A stretch of DNA of 64,000 nucleotides, from the NCBI GenBank assembly GCA_035771175.1, contig CM069607.1, positions 13,090,001-13,154,000 of the forward strand, in the 5' to 3' direction. Positions 42,530 to 55,782 of this stretch are shown one piece after another. The notes beneath the pieces were generated by a model that worked only from the letters and a program-made list of their open reading frames with translations, ran no database searches and was not told the origin of the DNA. A program made the position numbers and the translations under genes. The DNA comes from Paratinospora sagittata (taxonomy: Eukaryota > Streptophyta > Magnoliopsida > Ranunculales > Menispermaceae). How positions within the stretch are numbered: position 1 is the stretch's first letter; each line of letters opens with the position of its first letter.

Positions 42530-44490
42530 ACTAGCACCTATTAATACACACATTTATGTTTGCCGCAAAATTCTAGTTATGTTAATGATAAATAAGTTTA
42601 GAAAATAGGTTCGAAAGGTCACTTTTGTTCGCAATCATCACCTATTTCTCTAAATCAAATAACCATTACTTAAACAATTCGCGCAAAACAGTCATTCAAA
42701 AATATCCAAATAATCATCCGTATAGATGGAAAGAGAATGAAAAACTAAATAAGTTCACTGTTTACAACAGTGTCTAATTCATGCTGCAATTCCATCATTT
42801 TAATAATGGAATATTCAATGGCTAAGATCATATCATGCATACAATTTCAGATTTATCATCATTTTGAAGTCATATCATGAATGTAACCGTAAAGATGTAA
42901 AGATCTTTGTAAAAAACCATATATCACAGTTCATGTGTTTTTGAGAAAACATGACCTAATAATTTGAATCTAATAATCAAAATTCGACGGTTCATGTTAC
43001 ATCGCAACACATATTGTAGATTTTCACATTACACCATGAATATGATAAATGTAATATGTAAATGTCATGCAAAAATATGTCAAGGTACAATTCATGACTT
43101 TTACCAAAAATCACCAGAAGGCCTTCATTTTAAGCCATAAAAAATTGAACGGCCTAGATTAACCTAATTTTTTAAAAAAAATACTGGTTTAGCAGATTGG
43201 ACAGGTCCAGATCGGTCCGGGCCGATTCAGATCTGGTCCGGGTTCAGATCTGGGTCTGGGTCTGGATCCAGGCCAGATTTGTTACTTTTTATCATAATAA
43301 TATTATCAAAATCTAAGATCTCCAACTATATCATTAAATTTCAATAGTATTTAATTAATTTTTCTTACATATGTAAAAATAATGACTAATATTTTTTTCG
43401 TTAGTTAATGTATGCCTCATTTTAATATCTATATGATTATCAGATGCACACATGAGAACTACAGATTGTTGCACAGTTCCAATCACTTGGAAAAGGTTCA
43501 TCAATGAATATATGAAATGGAGCAAATGCCGGCTAACTATTAATAATATTGAGTAATAAATTTTCAAATTCACTTAATATGGTTTGTTTATTCGTGTATT
43601 GCAATATGAAAAGGTTTTAGAAAGTAAGTCGGGATATATAAGGAGAATTAAAAATGGACAAAACCTTAATCATGTAAATCCATAATTCATCAATTGTCAG
43701 CAAATGTCATGTTTATGACAAGAAAATTATGAGCAATAAGCAATAATTACTGCGTAATAATAAAAATTATAAGGCGCAAGACAAGAAGCTTAAAAATAAA
43801 AATAGTTGATAACAAATTTTAAGAGCATAATAAAGAAATTTTAAATCCACAAACAACATTAATTTATGAAATGATGTTATGAGTCATGCCTGTGACGTAC
43901 AACAAACCTTCACCAATAGTGATTCTGAGGTGTACCTTGAGAATCATCCATATAAAAACATTAAATGAATTGTGCGCTCTTACATTTTGTTTATGATGAA
44001 TGTAAAACTAGTACAAGCAATTATTAAAGTTTGTTATAAATGAGATGATACAGCTATAGAGAACAAAAAATTTTAGACTTTCATTATAATTAAGAATAAA
44101 CTATTGTTAAGGTTTTTCTACTAGGATTGAATGTTATTATACAAAAAAATATCTACCATAATAAAATATTATATAATGCATTTTTTTAAAAATCTCACTA
44201 TGAAAAGACTTTTTCCATGGCTCATAACAAGTGACGGATAAAGATATGTTAGATTAAACCTTTGCTAATGGAAAAATACTTGGATACAACTTTTAGCGAG
44301 AACATTTAGCTGGTCATCTCCATATATATGATGTTTATAGTTAACATTTTTAGTTGGTCGGCAAGATGCTTGATTGCTATAAGAATATTTATCTGTAAGA
44401 GATTTATCATTGTTAAAGATGATACTTTTGAACTTCACAAATTTTACTGGACAAAAAACGTATTTTAGCAATGAACACCATTGATTGCTT
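42530..44490. other. AT-rich non-coding spacer
   Basis: No gene is recognised. A GC-richer patch at 43195-43280 repeats GGTCCGGG/GGTCTGGG and AGATCTGG words and stands out from its surroundings. The remnant of the Tork-like LTR start lies at about 43303-43344. Confidence 0.5.
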
Positions 44491-45212
44491 TTTAGTAATG
44501 ACAAATGTTCGTTACTAAAGAATTATGATGAATTATGTAGTTATCGTTTTATCACTACTGGATGAAGCTATTGTGATTATTGATGTAACTACTCTCACCC
44601 TATTTTATTTTAATGATTACAAACAATATACTTGTGATCACTAATCTCTTTGACGTAGTTGTTTCAGTGCTAACTAGCTATATTAGATAAATTCAACTAT
44701 ACTGTCAAAGCTTGTGGAAGGAACATCATTGCACAAAGATTTAAGAGCTTAATGTTTGTAATTCTTATCTAGAATCTTAGTGTTATAGAGTAACAAATAC
44801 ATGTTCTAACCATAATATGATTTGCAACTTTTTAAAAATCATGCATATACACTATTATATTATTAATCATACATGCACATACATTAGTATGATAATTATG
44901 CAATCACATAGTTAAAATTGTTTGTCATGCATATTTTTATCAATGATTAATATGCATTCATTTTACCAAATTTGCATGATTTTATCGTTTTATGTGTATT
45001 GTATTGAATTTCTCAATCATATGCTTAGTCAATTTATTTACACACATTTAACTTTGTTAATTATACTTCTATCTTGTTAAAAATTGCTTGTAAAAGTTAG
45101 TTTATGTATTTGACAAAGTCCTAAACTCATTATGATAAAAAAAAATTGGGTTTCTATCACTTCACAGTGAAGAAACGCGCTCCTTGTAAAAAGAATGCGC
45201 TCCTGTGGTTTT

Positions 45213-47007
45213 TGTTGAACCAATTATCCTCATGTCTATTACATGAGTATGTCCCTTTCATGAAAGATATTTTGATGATTACAAACCACATTCTGTTTTA
45301 ATAATATTGTATGCATAGCACATCTAATCTTGCATGAAGGTTTCGAAGAATCAATGATGCATGGTGAAAAAGCTATCAAGATCTATTTGAAGGCAATGAT
45401 CGATTGAAGACATATTTTATAGGATTAGAGAGTGTTTAGGTTGTAGAACATCTATCATCATATGATTAAGTAATATGCATGATTGCATGATTTAGTCGAG
45501 TTGATTTTCGATCATTTACATTAAGTTTTCTGTTTGATTTGATCCGAAAGTACCAAGACTTTAATTGTGTTTATCGAGTTTCAAATGGAAAACCAAAACT
45601 GTTTTTAAGTGTCCACCCGGATGCTAATGTTTCAGTAGTGCCCTCCTATACTTGGTAAGTCAGGACGCTGATGAAACATTAGGACACTGATAGAGTTCAA
45701 GGTTGAAATGTTAATATCAATTACGACGCTTACTTAATCAGTAGCGCCCTCATTGAGTCAACCAATGAACTTGTTAGGACGCTGATTCAATATCAACTCG
45801 CTAACTGTTTTATGAGTTTTTAATGATTTAAATCTTTAAGGCCGCTGACAGTTATAAGTTGGAAAACTTTTAGGACGCTACTTGAACAGGAGCGCCCTTG
45901 TAACACCCCGTAAATTTACTTAAATACCTACACATATTTTCTATGGAAGAGAATACACGTATTTTATACGTAAAAGCGAAATATACGTGTATGATTGAAT
46001 GTAGGAAGCCCTCACTTAAGAACCAACTTAGAAACTCTTAGGACGCAGAACGTTCTTCAGCATACTTATCATTTTACGAATTTAAACACGTTAAAAACAT
46101 TAGGACGCTCATAACCTTAGCAACGTCCTTATGTTTTACTTGTCTTAAACGTGTTAGGACGCTAACTTTTGATTAGCGCACTCATAGCTTTGGTGCCCTT
46201 TGTTCGTTAAGTAAGTCAGGATGCTTACATTCTTGTAGCCCCCTCACTTCATAGCTCAGCAGGACACTTATGGTCCATGAGCGCCTCAAGGAACAAAATG
46301 ACAAAGTTGATATTATGCGTTAGGACGCTGATTGACCAATTAGGACACTAATCCAACACTGTCACAAAGGTGACACATGCACTTTTCAGAAGAAATTTTT
46401 CAGAACTGAGCAAAACTTTTTCAGAACTTTTGATCTTTTCAGATCGTTCAAAAACTTTATCAGAACATTTCATTCTCATGAGTGATAAGAAGATTTAGGT
46501 GTTGTTGTCATAGTTGCACAGACTGAATCAAATCCTTTTTGGGAAAGAATGTGTTCGTTGTTTTCGAAATAACTTTGTGCGCCAAAATCTTCAAGTTCAT
46601 TGCGTCACTGTTGTTTCTAAATATATGTTGCCTTGGAGCAGATAAAAAAGAACTATCAAATACAAAACCTAAAAACCATTCAAAACGTTTAGAGTAAATG
46701 TTGCTCAAGTTATAACAATCATTCTCACACTAGAAAGTTGAGAAACGGTTATTCTCAAGCCCATAAGTTGATAAGGTGTAACGGTTTAGTCTTTACCCGT
46801 AAGAAGATCCTCAGTGGAGTTTGGACAAATCCTAACCCGTAAGGATGTAGGCGAGGCTGAACCACTCTAAATCTTGTGTGTCTTACTGATATCGTGCTTG
46901 ATTTACCATACTTGTTTAACTTGTTTTCATTACTTCATACATTTTAAAGAAATGTTAAAATCTGTAAGTGTCCAATTCACCTCCTCTCGGACACATCTGA
47001 GCCAACA
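45213..47007 (+). repeat. Copia-A 5' LTR (1795 bp)
   Basis: It pairs with 57447-59417. It has a 119-bp insertion at 45899-46017 flanked by GCCCT that the other LTR lacks. Near 46690 it lacks about 300 bp present at 58780-59090, with GTTTA at the break points. It ends GAGCCAACA. Confidence 0.92.
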
Positions 47008-47290
47008 GTTGGTATCAGAGCTTGTTAATAAGAGGCTGAGATCGACATCATGATCAGGGGTTCTCACGACGTGAGGGTGGCGAAGCACCGACTCTTACCC
47101 TTACATGACCACATGGCTAGCCACCATGGTGGTTGGTGCAGTCGAAAGGCTGGCTGTAAAACATACTCTAAGGTATGCTCTCGTGCCACGTGACATGATA
47201 GGTCACGGTCGTTGGACACGCGTGAATGTCAATGATGACCAATTCAACTATTGGTATCAGAGCAGGTTAACCATCAAAGTATCTAACAAT
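47008..47290 (+). other. Copia-A leader with two primer-binding-site copies
   Basis: TTGGTATCAGAGC occurs at 47009-47021 directly after the LTR and again at 47251-47263 just before gag. The 230 bp between them are GC-richer than their surroundings and contain the palindrome CCACCATGGTGG (about 47120) but no obvious gene. Confidence 0.85.
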
Positions 47291-47302
47291 CTTTGATTAA
47301 GT

Positions 47303-48920
47303 ATGGTAGGCAAAAATGCGAGAAATGCTTATCTTTCAGGTGAAGGAAACTCCACCAACCGACCACCATTGTTCAAGGGAGATAGCTACTCACATTGGAA
47401 AATCAAGGTTAGATTCTATCTTAAAGCCCAAGACTTAGAAATGTGGGATGTTGTGACAAATGGATGTCGACCACCTACAAAGACCGTATATGGTATTAAT
47501 GTCCCTAAAGAGTTAGATGAATAAAGTCCCAAAGAAAAGAAGAGAAAGTTGTTGAACAATCATGCTGTAAACATTCTGTTTTGCAGTTTATCTATTGAAG
47601 AGTTCAATAACGTTAGTGCTTGTGAAACAACTAAGGAAATTTGGGATAAGTTAGAGGTCACCCATGAAGGAACTTTGCAAGTTAAAAAGGCAAAGCTCCA
47701 AATGCTAGTTGAAAAGTATAAGACCTATAGGATGGAAGAAACTGGTTTTATAGCTGAGGCTATTGCTTGGTTTACAATAAACATCAATGAGATGAAAACT
47801 TTAGGCAGTAGTTATGACCAAAAAGAAACTGTTTGGAAGTTTTTAAGGGGTCTACTTAGAGCTTTGAAACCCAAGGCCGCAGCCATTGAAGAAGCCAAAA
47901 ATCTGGCTGAATATACTTTTTATGAACTGTGTGGTTCATTATTGGTTTATGAAATGAAGATAAAAGATAAGATGTGCCCGGTCAAGGTTGAGGAAAAAGA
48001 AAACAAATCTATTGCCCTCAATGTTGAAATTGATTCTAAAAATGACTCAGATTCAGAAGATGACATGGCTATGTTATCTAGAAATTCAACAAGTTGATTA
48101 AGAGAAAGGGTAAGAGTGGCTCTTACTCAAAGTTTCACAAAGGAAAGAAACCCGAGTCAAAACCTACAAAGTTGATTTGTTACGGCTGTAACAATCTTGG
48201 TCATGTAAAGAGTGAGTATCCCACTAGACATAAGAAGAACACAAGTTCAAGAAGGAAGGACAAGAAAGTTCTAAAAGCCACGTGAGATGATTCAAGTTCA
48301 AGTGAGGATGAACTAGATTCAGATCACACTGTTGCACTGTGCTTAATGGCAAACACAAAGGTAAAATTTGAACCTGATGATGAAGTTAATGCTTTTGATA
48401 TTCATATGCATAATCTTAAGTTAAAACTCAGTAAAGAAATTAGGAGAAATGAAAAACTCAAACATAGTTTTGAAGAAGCTCTTGAGGAAATAGAGTTTTA
48501 ACAAGAAGAGCTAGATGGACTGTCCCTAGATAATGAACAACTTAAGAAAGTTGTTGAGAAACTGAAAAATGAAAATGAAACACTTAGAAAGGAAAAAGAA
48601 GACTTGAACTACACTGTGATCAAGTTCACTAATGGTAAAAAAATTATTTGACATGATGTTGGGATCACAAAGATGTGCATTCGATAAAGCTAGCTTAGGT
48701 TACACACATGGGTCAAAGTAAAAGGAGTATAACACTTTATTGACCAAAAGACCGAAATGCCATAAGTGTCATGAGGAAGGTCATACCTTGCTTAGATTTA
48801 ATGTCCTAAATGGAAAGAACAAGAAATATGCATGGATTGAAAAGATTGTTCTTATTGATGCTAACATGCATGGATCCAAAGTAGTATGGGTGCCAAAGTC
48901 AAAAGTATTTTATGTTGTGT
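47303..48920 (+). pseudogene. Copia-A gag (SIRE-type, two zinc-knuckle regions)
   Basis: The start is the ATG at 47303 (MVGKNARNAYLSG). The N-terminal signature PPLFKGDSYSHWKIKVRFYL and LEMWDVVTNG is followed by TAA at 47522, then the same frame continues from 47549 with CETTKEIWDKLEVTHEGT and TVWKFLRGLLRALKPKAAA. After a frameshift near 48095 comes CYGCNNLGHVKSEY, a CCHC knuckle with the last Cys changed to Tyr. A Lys/Glu-rich coiled-coil stretch (about 48460-48640) has stops. A second cysteine motif, CHKCHEEGHTLL, is at about 48757, and WVPKSKVFYVV ends at 48922. Long gag with coiled coil is typical of the SIRE group. Confidence 0.87.
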
Positions 48921-48922
48921 AG

Positions 48923-50572
48923 ATGAGCAAAAATGAAGAACTATGGTATCTAGACAACGGCTACTCAAGGCACATGACTAGAGATAAATCTAAATTTTTG
49001 ATCCTTGAAAAGAAGAAAGGAGGAAAGGTCACCTTTGGAGACGACAACAAAGGTGATATTGAAGGCATCAGAATCATTGGTAACGGTTTCCTATCCATAT
49101 ATGATGTACTTTATGTCAAAGGGCTAAAACATTATCTCTTGAGCATAAGTCAATTATGTGACAAGGGTTATGATATTTTATTTGAAGCAAATACGTGCAT
49201 TGTTAAACATATAGATAAAATTGTTTCATTCATGGCATCTAGACATAAGAATGTTTATTGTACAAATCTTAATGACATGAAGAAACAAAACGTAACATGT
49301 TTAAGTGCTATTTTGTGTGATGACGCATGGCTCTGGCATAGGAGACTTGCTCGTGTTAGTATGGATAACATATCAAGAATTGTTAAACATGATCTTGCCA
49401 AGGGTATTCCAAAGGGAATTTACTCAAAAGACAAGGTGTGTAAACCATGTCAACTAGGCAAGCATACCCGATCATCATTTAAGAGCAAGAGACATCAATT
49501 TACCTTTAGAGCTCTCGAACTGATTCACATGGATCTATTCGGACCAACCAAGACCCAAAGCTTAGGCGGTAAATCTTATGTATTTGTGATTGTTGATGAC
49601 TTTACTAGATTTACTTGGGTATTTCTATTAGCTCATAAATTTAATGGATGGGAACTGTTTATAAAATTTTGTAAAAGAGTTAAAAATGAAAAGGGTTATA
49701 AAATCAACATAATTAGAAGTGATAGAGGGGGGGGGGGATTTGTTAATAAAAGTCTTGAAGAATTCTGCAATAATCAAGGTTACACTCACCATCTATCAGC
49801 CCCTAGAACACTACAACAAAATGGTGTAGTTGAAAAGAAGAATAGAACTTTGCAAGAAATGTGCACAACAATGCTTAATGAGAATAACACTGCAAACCAT
49901 TTTGGGGAGAAACTATTAACACAACCTGCTATGTAATGAACAAAATCTTAATTAGGAAAAACTTGAATAAAACTCTATATGAACTATGGAAAGGCAGAGC
50001 ATCCAACATCAGTTACTTTCGAGTATTCGGATGTATGTTTTTTATCCTTAATGATAAAGACAACTTAGACAAGTTTGAACCTAAATCTGATATAGGAATA
50101 CTTTTCTCACAGTAGAGCCTATAAAATTTACAACAAATCTAGTAAACTGTGGAAGAATCAATTCATGTAAATTTTGATAAAAGTGAAAGTAAAAAAATTC
50201 TTGAGGATGAAATTAAACAATTAAACTTTGATGATGATGATCCCAAGACAACTAAGATCATAGATCTTGTGACTGATAAGCCTTTAGAAACATCTAAAAA
50301 CTCTAGATTGCTTTAAGGTCTATCCAAAGATCAAATATTAGGAGATCCACAAAAGGGTGTATCCACTAGAGCCTCAATTTAAAGTGATCAAAAGCTTGTT
50401 GCTTTTGTATCGCAATTTGAACCAATCAAAGTGGAAGATGCACTGAAAGATGAAAACTAGATTCTTGCTATGCAAGTAGGGCTAGGACACTTTGTGAGAA
50501 ACAAAGTATGAGAACTAGTCCCTAGACCATTTCATCAATCAGTCATAGGAACCAAATGGATCCTTAGAAACA
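48923..50572 (+). pseudogene. Copia-A protease, integrase and RT start
   Basis: Protease: LWYLDNGYSRHMT, where DSG is expected, so the active site reads DNG. Pre-integrase: LWHRRLARVSMDNI...CKPCQLGKHTRSSF keeps His and Cys ligands. Integrase: LIHMDLFGPT, IVDDFTRFTWVF and IIRSDRGGGGFVN with a run of 11 G at 49727-49737, then NGVVEKKNRTLQEM. A frameshift near 49915 moves the frame (YVMNKILIRKNLNKTLYELW). The linker has several stops. RT begins with GTKWILRNK and breaks at 50572 at the insertion. Confidence 0.87.
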
Positions 50573-50577
50573 AAAAG

Positions 50578-53500
50578 TGTGGTGGGCCCACACCCCAGAC
50601 CACCATTCCTTACAGAATAGCGTGTCGAATGCCAGAGCGGGACGCCCGACATAGACATCTACAACCACCCCACACCATTTGCGAGGTAATTGAGACCCTA
50701 CAAGCCTCAACCTTGTGTCATAACCTGTTAATTTCAACTTGTAGGTACCCGAACAATCCTAATATCCACAACTACCTATCAAGATATACAATATCCACAA
50801 GTGACAAGATAGTGTACCATCTCAAAGTTCTCATATAATAATATCTACGTACATAGAAATCCATAGTTTGGAATTTCAAAACCCAACATTAAGTCCACGA
50901 ACATTACCGCCATGGTTCATCATACATCCACAAGACATACTTCCCAATTCTCACCATCTATGTGTTAGTACACCCAAGAGGGGGGTGAATTGGGTGTGAT
51001 GGTCAATTTAAAACTTTTTCAATGACTTAGTGATAAACATTGGTACATTGGAATTAAATGTACATACTAATCATAAAGTAAAATGCATAACGTAAAACAC
51101 ACTACGATTTATAGTGGTTCGGCCAAACCTACGTCCACTACATAATCTCTCGATTAGAATTTTCTCAATCCACTAACTGATTCTCTTACGGGTGAGAACC
51201 AAATTGTTATACATGCCCTTTTTCAAGTTCAAGGCAAACATATCCTTTTGCGTGCTAAGGATGAACCGTAATTACTTTTCCGGGATGAGAAAAAACTCAT
51301 GTTTCTTTTTCGGAATAAATAAGAATCGTTTTTCTTTTACGGGATAAGGAAGAACCGTTTTCCTTTTACGGAATAAAGAAGAACCGTTTCTCTTTTACAG
51401 GTTCAGAGATAACCTATCCTTTTACAGGTTAAGGATGAACCTATCCTTTTGCGGGGTAAGAATGAACCGATTTTTCTACTTACAGGTGAGGATGAACCTC
51501 AACATGATTTCAACTGTGAAATCAATAAGTGAATTACAATCACTTGACCTGGTTGTTTCAATCCAAAAACACACCAGCATTACAACACAAAATAATAATG
51601 TTGGTTCTAACTAAGTAGAACACTTTATAATTAAGCTCAAATGCATAACATTACAAAGATATATAAATTTGCATACATAATGCTAAGAGACATACATTCA
51701 CAGTCAAAGACCTTTCAATGTTCGATATTGCTCAAATGCAGTTTCAAAAAACGTGAATGATATGTAAATCAATTAAGTGCTTCTTCGTAAACATTATGAT
51801 ACCATTGAAACATTGAAGTTGAAAATGCAGGATCAGTGTAAAACATTGATTCAGATAGTTTTCAAAATAGATAAAATATATAGCGTGAAAACTTCAGGTT
51901 CTTTATTCAGTAGTTAACACAACTACTAATATAGTTCGATACAATACTTAAAATATGAAATCAAGTACAACTGTATCTCTCATGAACTATTTCTCAAATT
52001 CTTTCATTAACATGATTGATGTTAAGTGTAAATCCAGGCTGAGAATTTGAGTTGAAATCAGTTCAAATAGATTTTCAAATATAGAATATAATTGAAGCTC
52101 AATATAAAAATCTTTTGACTAAATAAAGTATCATTGAAGAATACTTTGAAAACTTAGAACATTCGAAAACTTTTGAAAGATTAAAGAACAATTAACATTC
52201 AAAAAGTTTTTGGCGCAATAAAAATTATCGGCGAGTTGTTTGATTCAAAGTGTTGGTATTTATAGACGTAGAAGATAATAGCCGTTAGACATTTGAAGTT
52301 CAAATGCAATGTGAGTGTTTACACACAACGACTAGAATGTTATATGAAAATAGCAACTGCAATTTTCACTAACGTTCTAGTTCTTTTCAGATTACATGAA
52401 TAAGGAAAGTTTTAGAAAACTTGATTCATGCATCAGATAAGATCTCTGATAAATCTGAAAAGGATTTTGTGCAAAGATCTGTTTTGAAAAAGTAGACTGA
52501 TATAGTGTACCTGTCAGAACAGTGACGGTTGTTGAATTAGTGTCCTGATTCTGTAATCAGCGTCCTGACACATAATATCAACTTTGTCGTTTTGCTCATT
52601 GAGGGTGCTCATTATGTATAAGTGTCCTATTGAATGAAGTGAGGGTGTTACTAAATCATGAGCGTCCTGACTTGCTTTGCTATTGAAACGACTAAACCCT
52701 GAGGGCACTAATGCACAGTTAGCGTCCTGCTTTGTTTTAAAACAATTAAATATATGAGGGCGCTACTTCCGGGTAAGCGTCTTACCATTTAAAACATAAA
52801 ACACAAGGGGGCTACAACTATGTTAGCGTCCTATCATTTCAAAATATTTGAAAACAAAACCAAGTGCTCTGAAGGACAATTAGCGTCTTGAAAGTTATTA
52901 AGTTGGTTTTCAAAGATGAGGGTGCTCCTATCCAGGTAGCGTCCTGATTATTTATCCAACTTATAACTATCAACGTCCCTAAAGATAAATTCTTTGAAGA
53001 ATTTATAAATATTTCAGTAAGCTGATGCTGAGTCAGCATTCTGACAACTTCAGAGGTTGACTAAAGGGAGACAACTACTTATAAGTAAGCGTTCTGATGA
53101 ATCTGTTCAATTCAACCTTGAATGTTATCAGTGTCCTAATGAATCATCAGTGTTCTAACTTATCAAGTTCAGGAGAGAGCTGCTAAATCAGTAGCGTCCT
53201 GAAAGACTCTTGAAAAGTAGTTTTGACTCGCGATTAAAAATACGATGAATTTGAATAAAAACTCGATAAATTTTAAATTAAACATAAAAAATTAAATCAT
53301 CTGAAATACCATTAAGCTTATGATCAAAACATGCAAATATGCAAGTGATTTGTGCATGGTTTTGAAAAACGTTTGAGGAATATTGATTAGAGAGAAATAT
53401 ACCTTAAATACTGTGTATTTCTTATAATCTTGAAATCCAACTCTTTATTATGAGATCTTCGATGAACTTTGTGCTTGAGTTGAATTTCGTGAACGTTGAT

Positions 53501-55782
53501 CGAATGATGTAGTCTTGAAGCTCTTGATCGAATCGTTCAAGTGGTGTGATCTTGAAATCATGATATGATCTTTGAGGTCTTTGATCGAAGCATTCTTATG
53601 CTTTTTGCTTTCCTGAGGTGCTGAGATAGGTTCTTGATTAAAGCTCGTTAGCACCGAAAGAGATTTTGTTTGTGATCATCAAAATATACTTCATCAAGTA
53701 TACTTAGGGAAGCTCTCAAGAAGGGAGTACACACACATGCCACGTAGGGACATGGCTTTCCTTTTCCCTTGTAATCCTTCAAAACTCTCCTATGGCTTGA
53801 TTCTCTTTCCCATTGATCTTGCTAAGTCTTGCTACGCCTCTCATCATGGGCATACTCCAAGAACATTGTTATGTCAATAAGTCAATGGGATCAAACTGCC
53901 ACCATAGGGTTTTTCGTACCATGCATCCACCATTTAAAACACAATTCATGCATTTAAACATAACACATATAATTCATATGATGACATAAAAAAATGAACA
54001 TAAGGAATTCTACACACAACCAAGCCATGCGAGAACAACTATCACACACATAGTCCAACCACACAAATTCAATTATGATCCTGTAAACCATATTCATAAA
54101 CACATGCATCAATTACAATATTATTCATCATATATGATACATAGGACTTTCCAATTTAGCCAATTGGGTCCACACATCATAAGACATCTTATCCAACCTA
54201 AAATTACTCGAATTCATTAATTCAACCTTAATTTTCAATATTCAACCCATAGGTATAATCATACCCAATTATGAGATCAAATCAACATGTAGGCCTAAAC
54301 CTCATCATAATCAACATAGGCCTATTTGTGGCATGAATCAACTCAATTTATGCTCAATTAGACATAAATCATCTCAATTTCATAATTAAGGGTCTATTGC
54401 ATAAAAAACCCCAAAATTCGGAACTTTCAAATCATTATGCCTAGACCATAGCATAATCATAATAGATCGATTACTATATGAATCAAGCTAATTTAGGTCC
54501 AATTTGACTTAACTCACTCCAATTGAACATTCCCAAGCCAATTTCATCATTTTCCCCAAATTGAGGAAAATCTCTACAATTGGGCATAAGACATAATTAC
54601 ACTAAACATTGAACTATATCATGGAATTCCAAAAATTAAAACCATGAATCAATTAATTATACCAACTAAATCAACATAATTTACATGCATTGATAACACC
54701 AAACCCTAGGCCTATAAATTAAAGTTAGGTCAAATACAAAGGAACCCACAAAATCTTCTCTACAAATTGGAGCAAATGCCACCAACATATCCAAAACCAT
54801 CCTAGAAACCCAAATCATACACGTGTATCTCGATTTTGTAGGTCTCCATTGAAACCCTAACCTTAAGTTCACCCAAAGTCAAGGTAAAATGCTTGAAAAA
54901 CACCCTTTGGGGATGGTTTAGGGTCAAGGGCTCCTATTTCTATCATTTCCAACCCTTTCCAAGCTCAAACATCAAAACCCCAAATTTGGGTTCTCCCGAG
55001 TCCGAAATCTATGGTGTGTTTTACATCATTTAAAAGCTAGAGATCAACAACAATGGAGTTCTAATGGAAGAAATTTGAAGAAATATACCTTAGGTGCAAG
55101 GTTTGGAGCACAAATCACTCAAACCCATTTCTTTCTTCTTCTTCCTTCCTTTTTTTCTTTCTTCTCTTTTTTCTTTTCTCCTCCAAAACGTGCTAGAGAA
55201 AGTAGTGTTAGGTGAGATATATTTTAAATGTTGCAATCCCATGCACTCATGTGCCATTTTCTAAACCAACATCCACCACCAACACCACATATTTAAATAT
55301 AATATCACATGCATTAGTTGGTGCATTAATGAGAGCATTTAATTGTAGCCATACCCATGTGTACAAACCATGATGTTTAACAAGTTATTTGATTGTGGCT
55401 TCTCCAATAAGCTACCAATATTAACAATATTAATAATAACAAGGCCCACCATGATAATACTAATAATAGTCCTTCCACAAGTACCATATACAAACAAATC
55501 ATTCTTCCTAAAAATATTTCGGAACACCGAACATTACTATTTTCATACGCATGATTCTAGGCCAGTTTTCCAGGTCCATCCAAATGAACGATTTTCACGC
55601 GCTTGACAATAGCGCAGTTTCTTGTTTGCTTATAAAAATTCATAAAAGTTCATAGTGAACACACATTGCACCCACACAGTACATCAAAAATCAACAAACA
55701 TACACATCAAAGCAAACACATAGAGTTTGGGCATAATGCAAATTGGTCATGGGCTAAATAAAAGGATTTTTGGAGCGTTACA
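50578..55782 (-). repeat. Gypsy solo LTR (LTR-D) inside copia-A pol
   Basis: The minus strand begins TGTAACGCTCCAAAAATCC and ends GGGCCCACCACA. Target duplications AAAAG lie at 50573-50577 and 55783-55787. It is about 2.4 kb once the copia LTR inside it (from 50963) is set aside. A pyrimidine-rich stretch at 55135-55190 (purine-rich in sense) matches the layout of LTR-E. No gene: the short frames at 54681-54872 and 55370-55606 look like chance. Confidence 0.9.
50963..53735 (-). repeat. Copia LTR (LTR-F, copy B) inside LTR-D
   Basis: It is similar to 28296-31131 across its whole length, including the CCCGTAAAAGG-type units (51190-51500) and the GAGGGCGCT...AGCGTCCTG array (52540-53220). The minus-strand end is GGTGTACTAACA at 50963. 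The other end is approximate: homology to copy A stops at 53710 and I found no clear target duplication. Confidence 0.78.

Larger units (their letters stand above)
36787..43344 (-). mobile_element. Tork-like Ty1/copia element, 5' LTR mostly lost
   Basis: The gag-pol order protease, integrase, RT, RNase H is the copia order. The 3' LTR is 36787-37378 (592 bp, TGTTGGAATT...CTTGCAACA). On the 5' side only about 40 bp matching the LTR start (near 43303-43344, GATCTTAGATTTTGATAAT) remain. The rest of the expected LTR and its PBS are not recognisable between 42530 and 43300. Coding sequence is the best preserved of the copia elements here. Confidence 0.85.

Noticed and set aside
36557..44675. Terminal inverted repeats CACTGAAACAACTA suggesting an 8-kb CACTA transposon
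   Set aside because: No 3-bp target duplication, and both ends continue as typical SIRE LTR starts (TTTTGATG-TTA, ACAAAC) in opposite orientation. They are inverted copia LTR copies.
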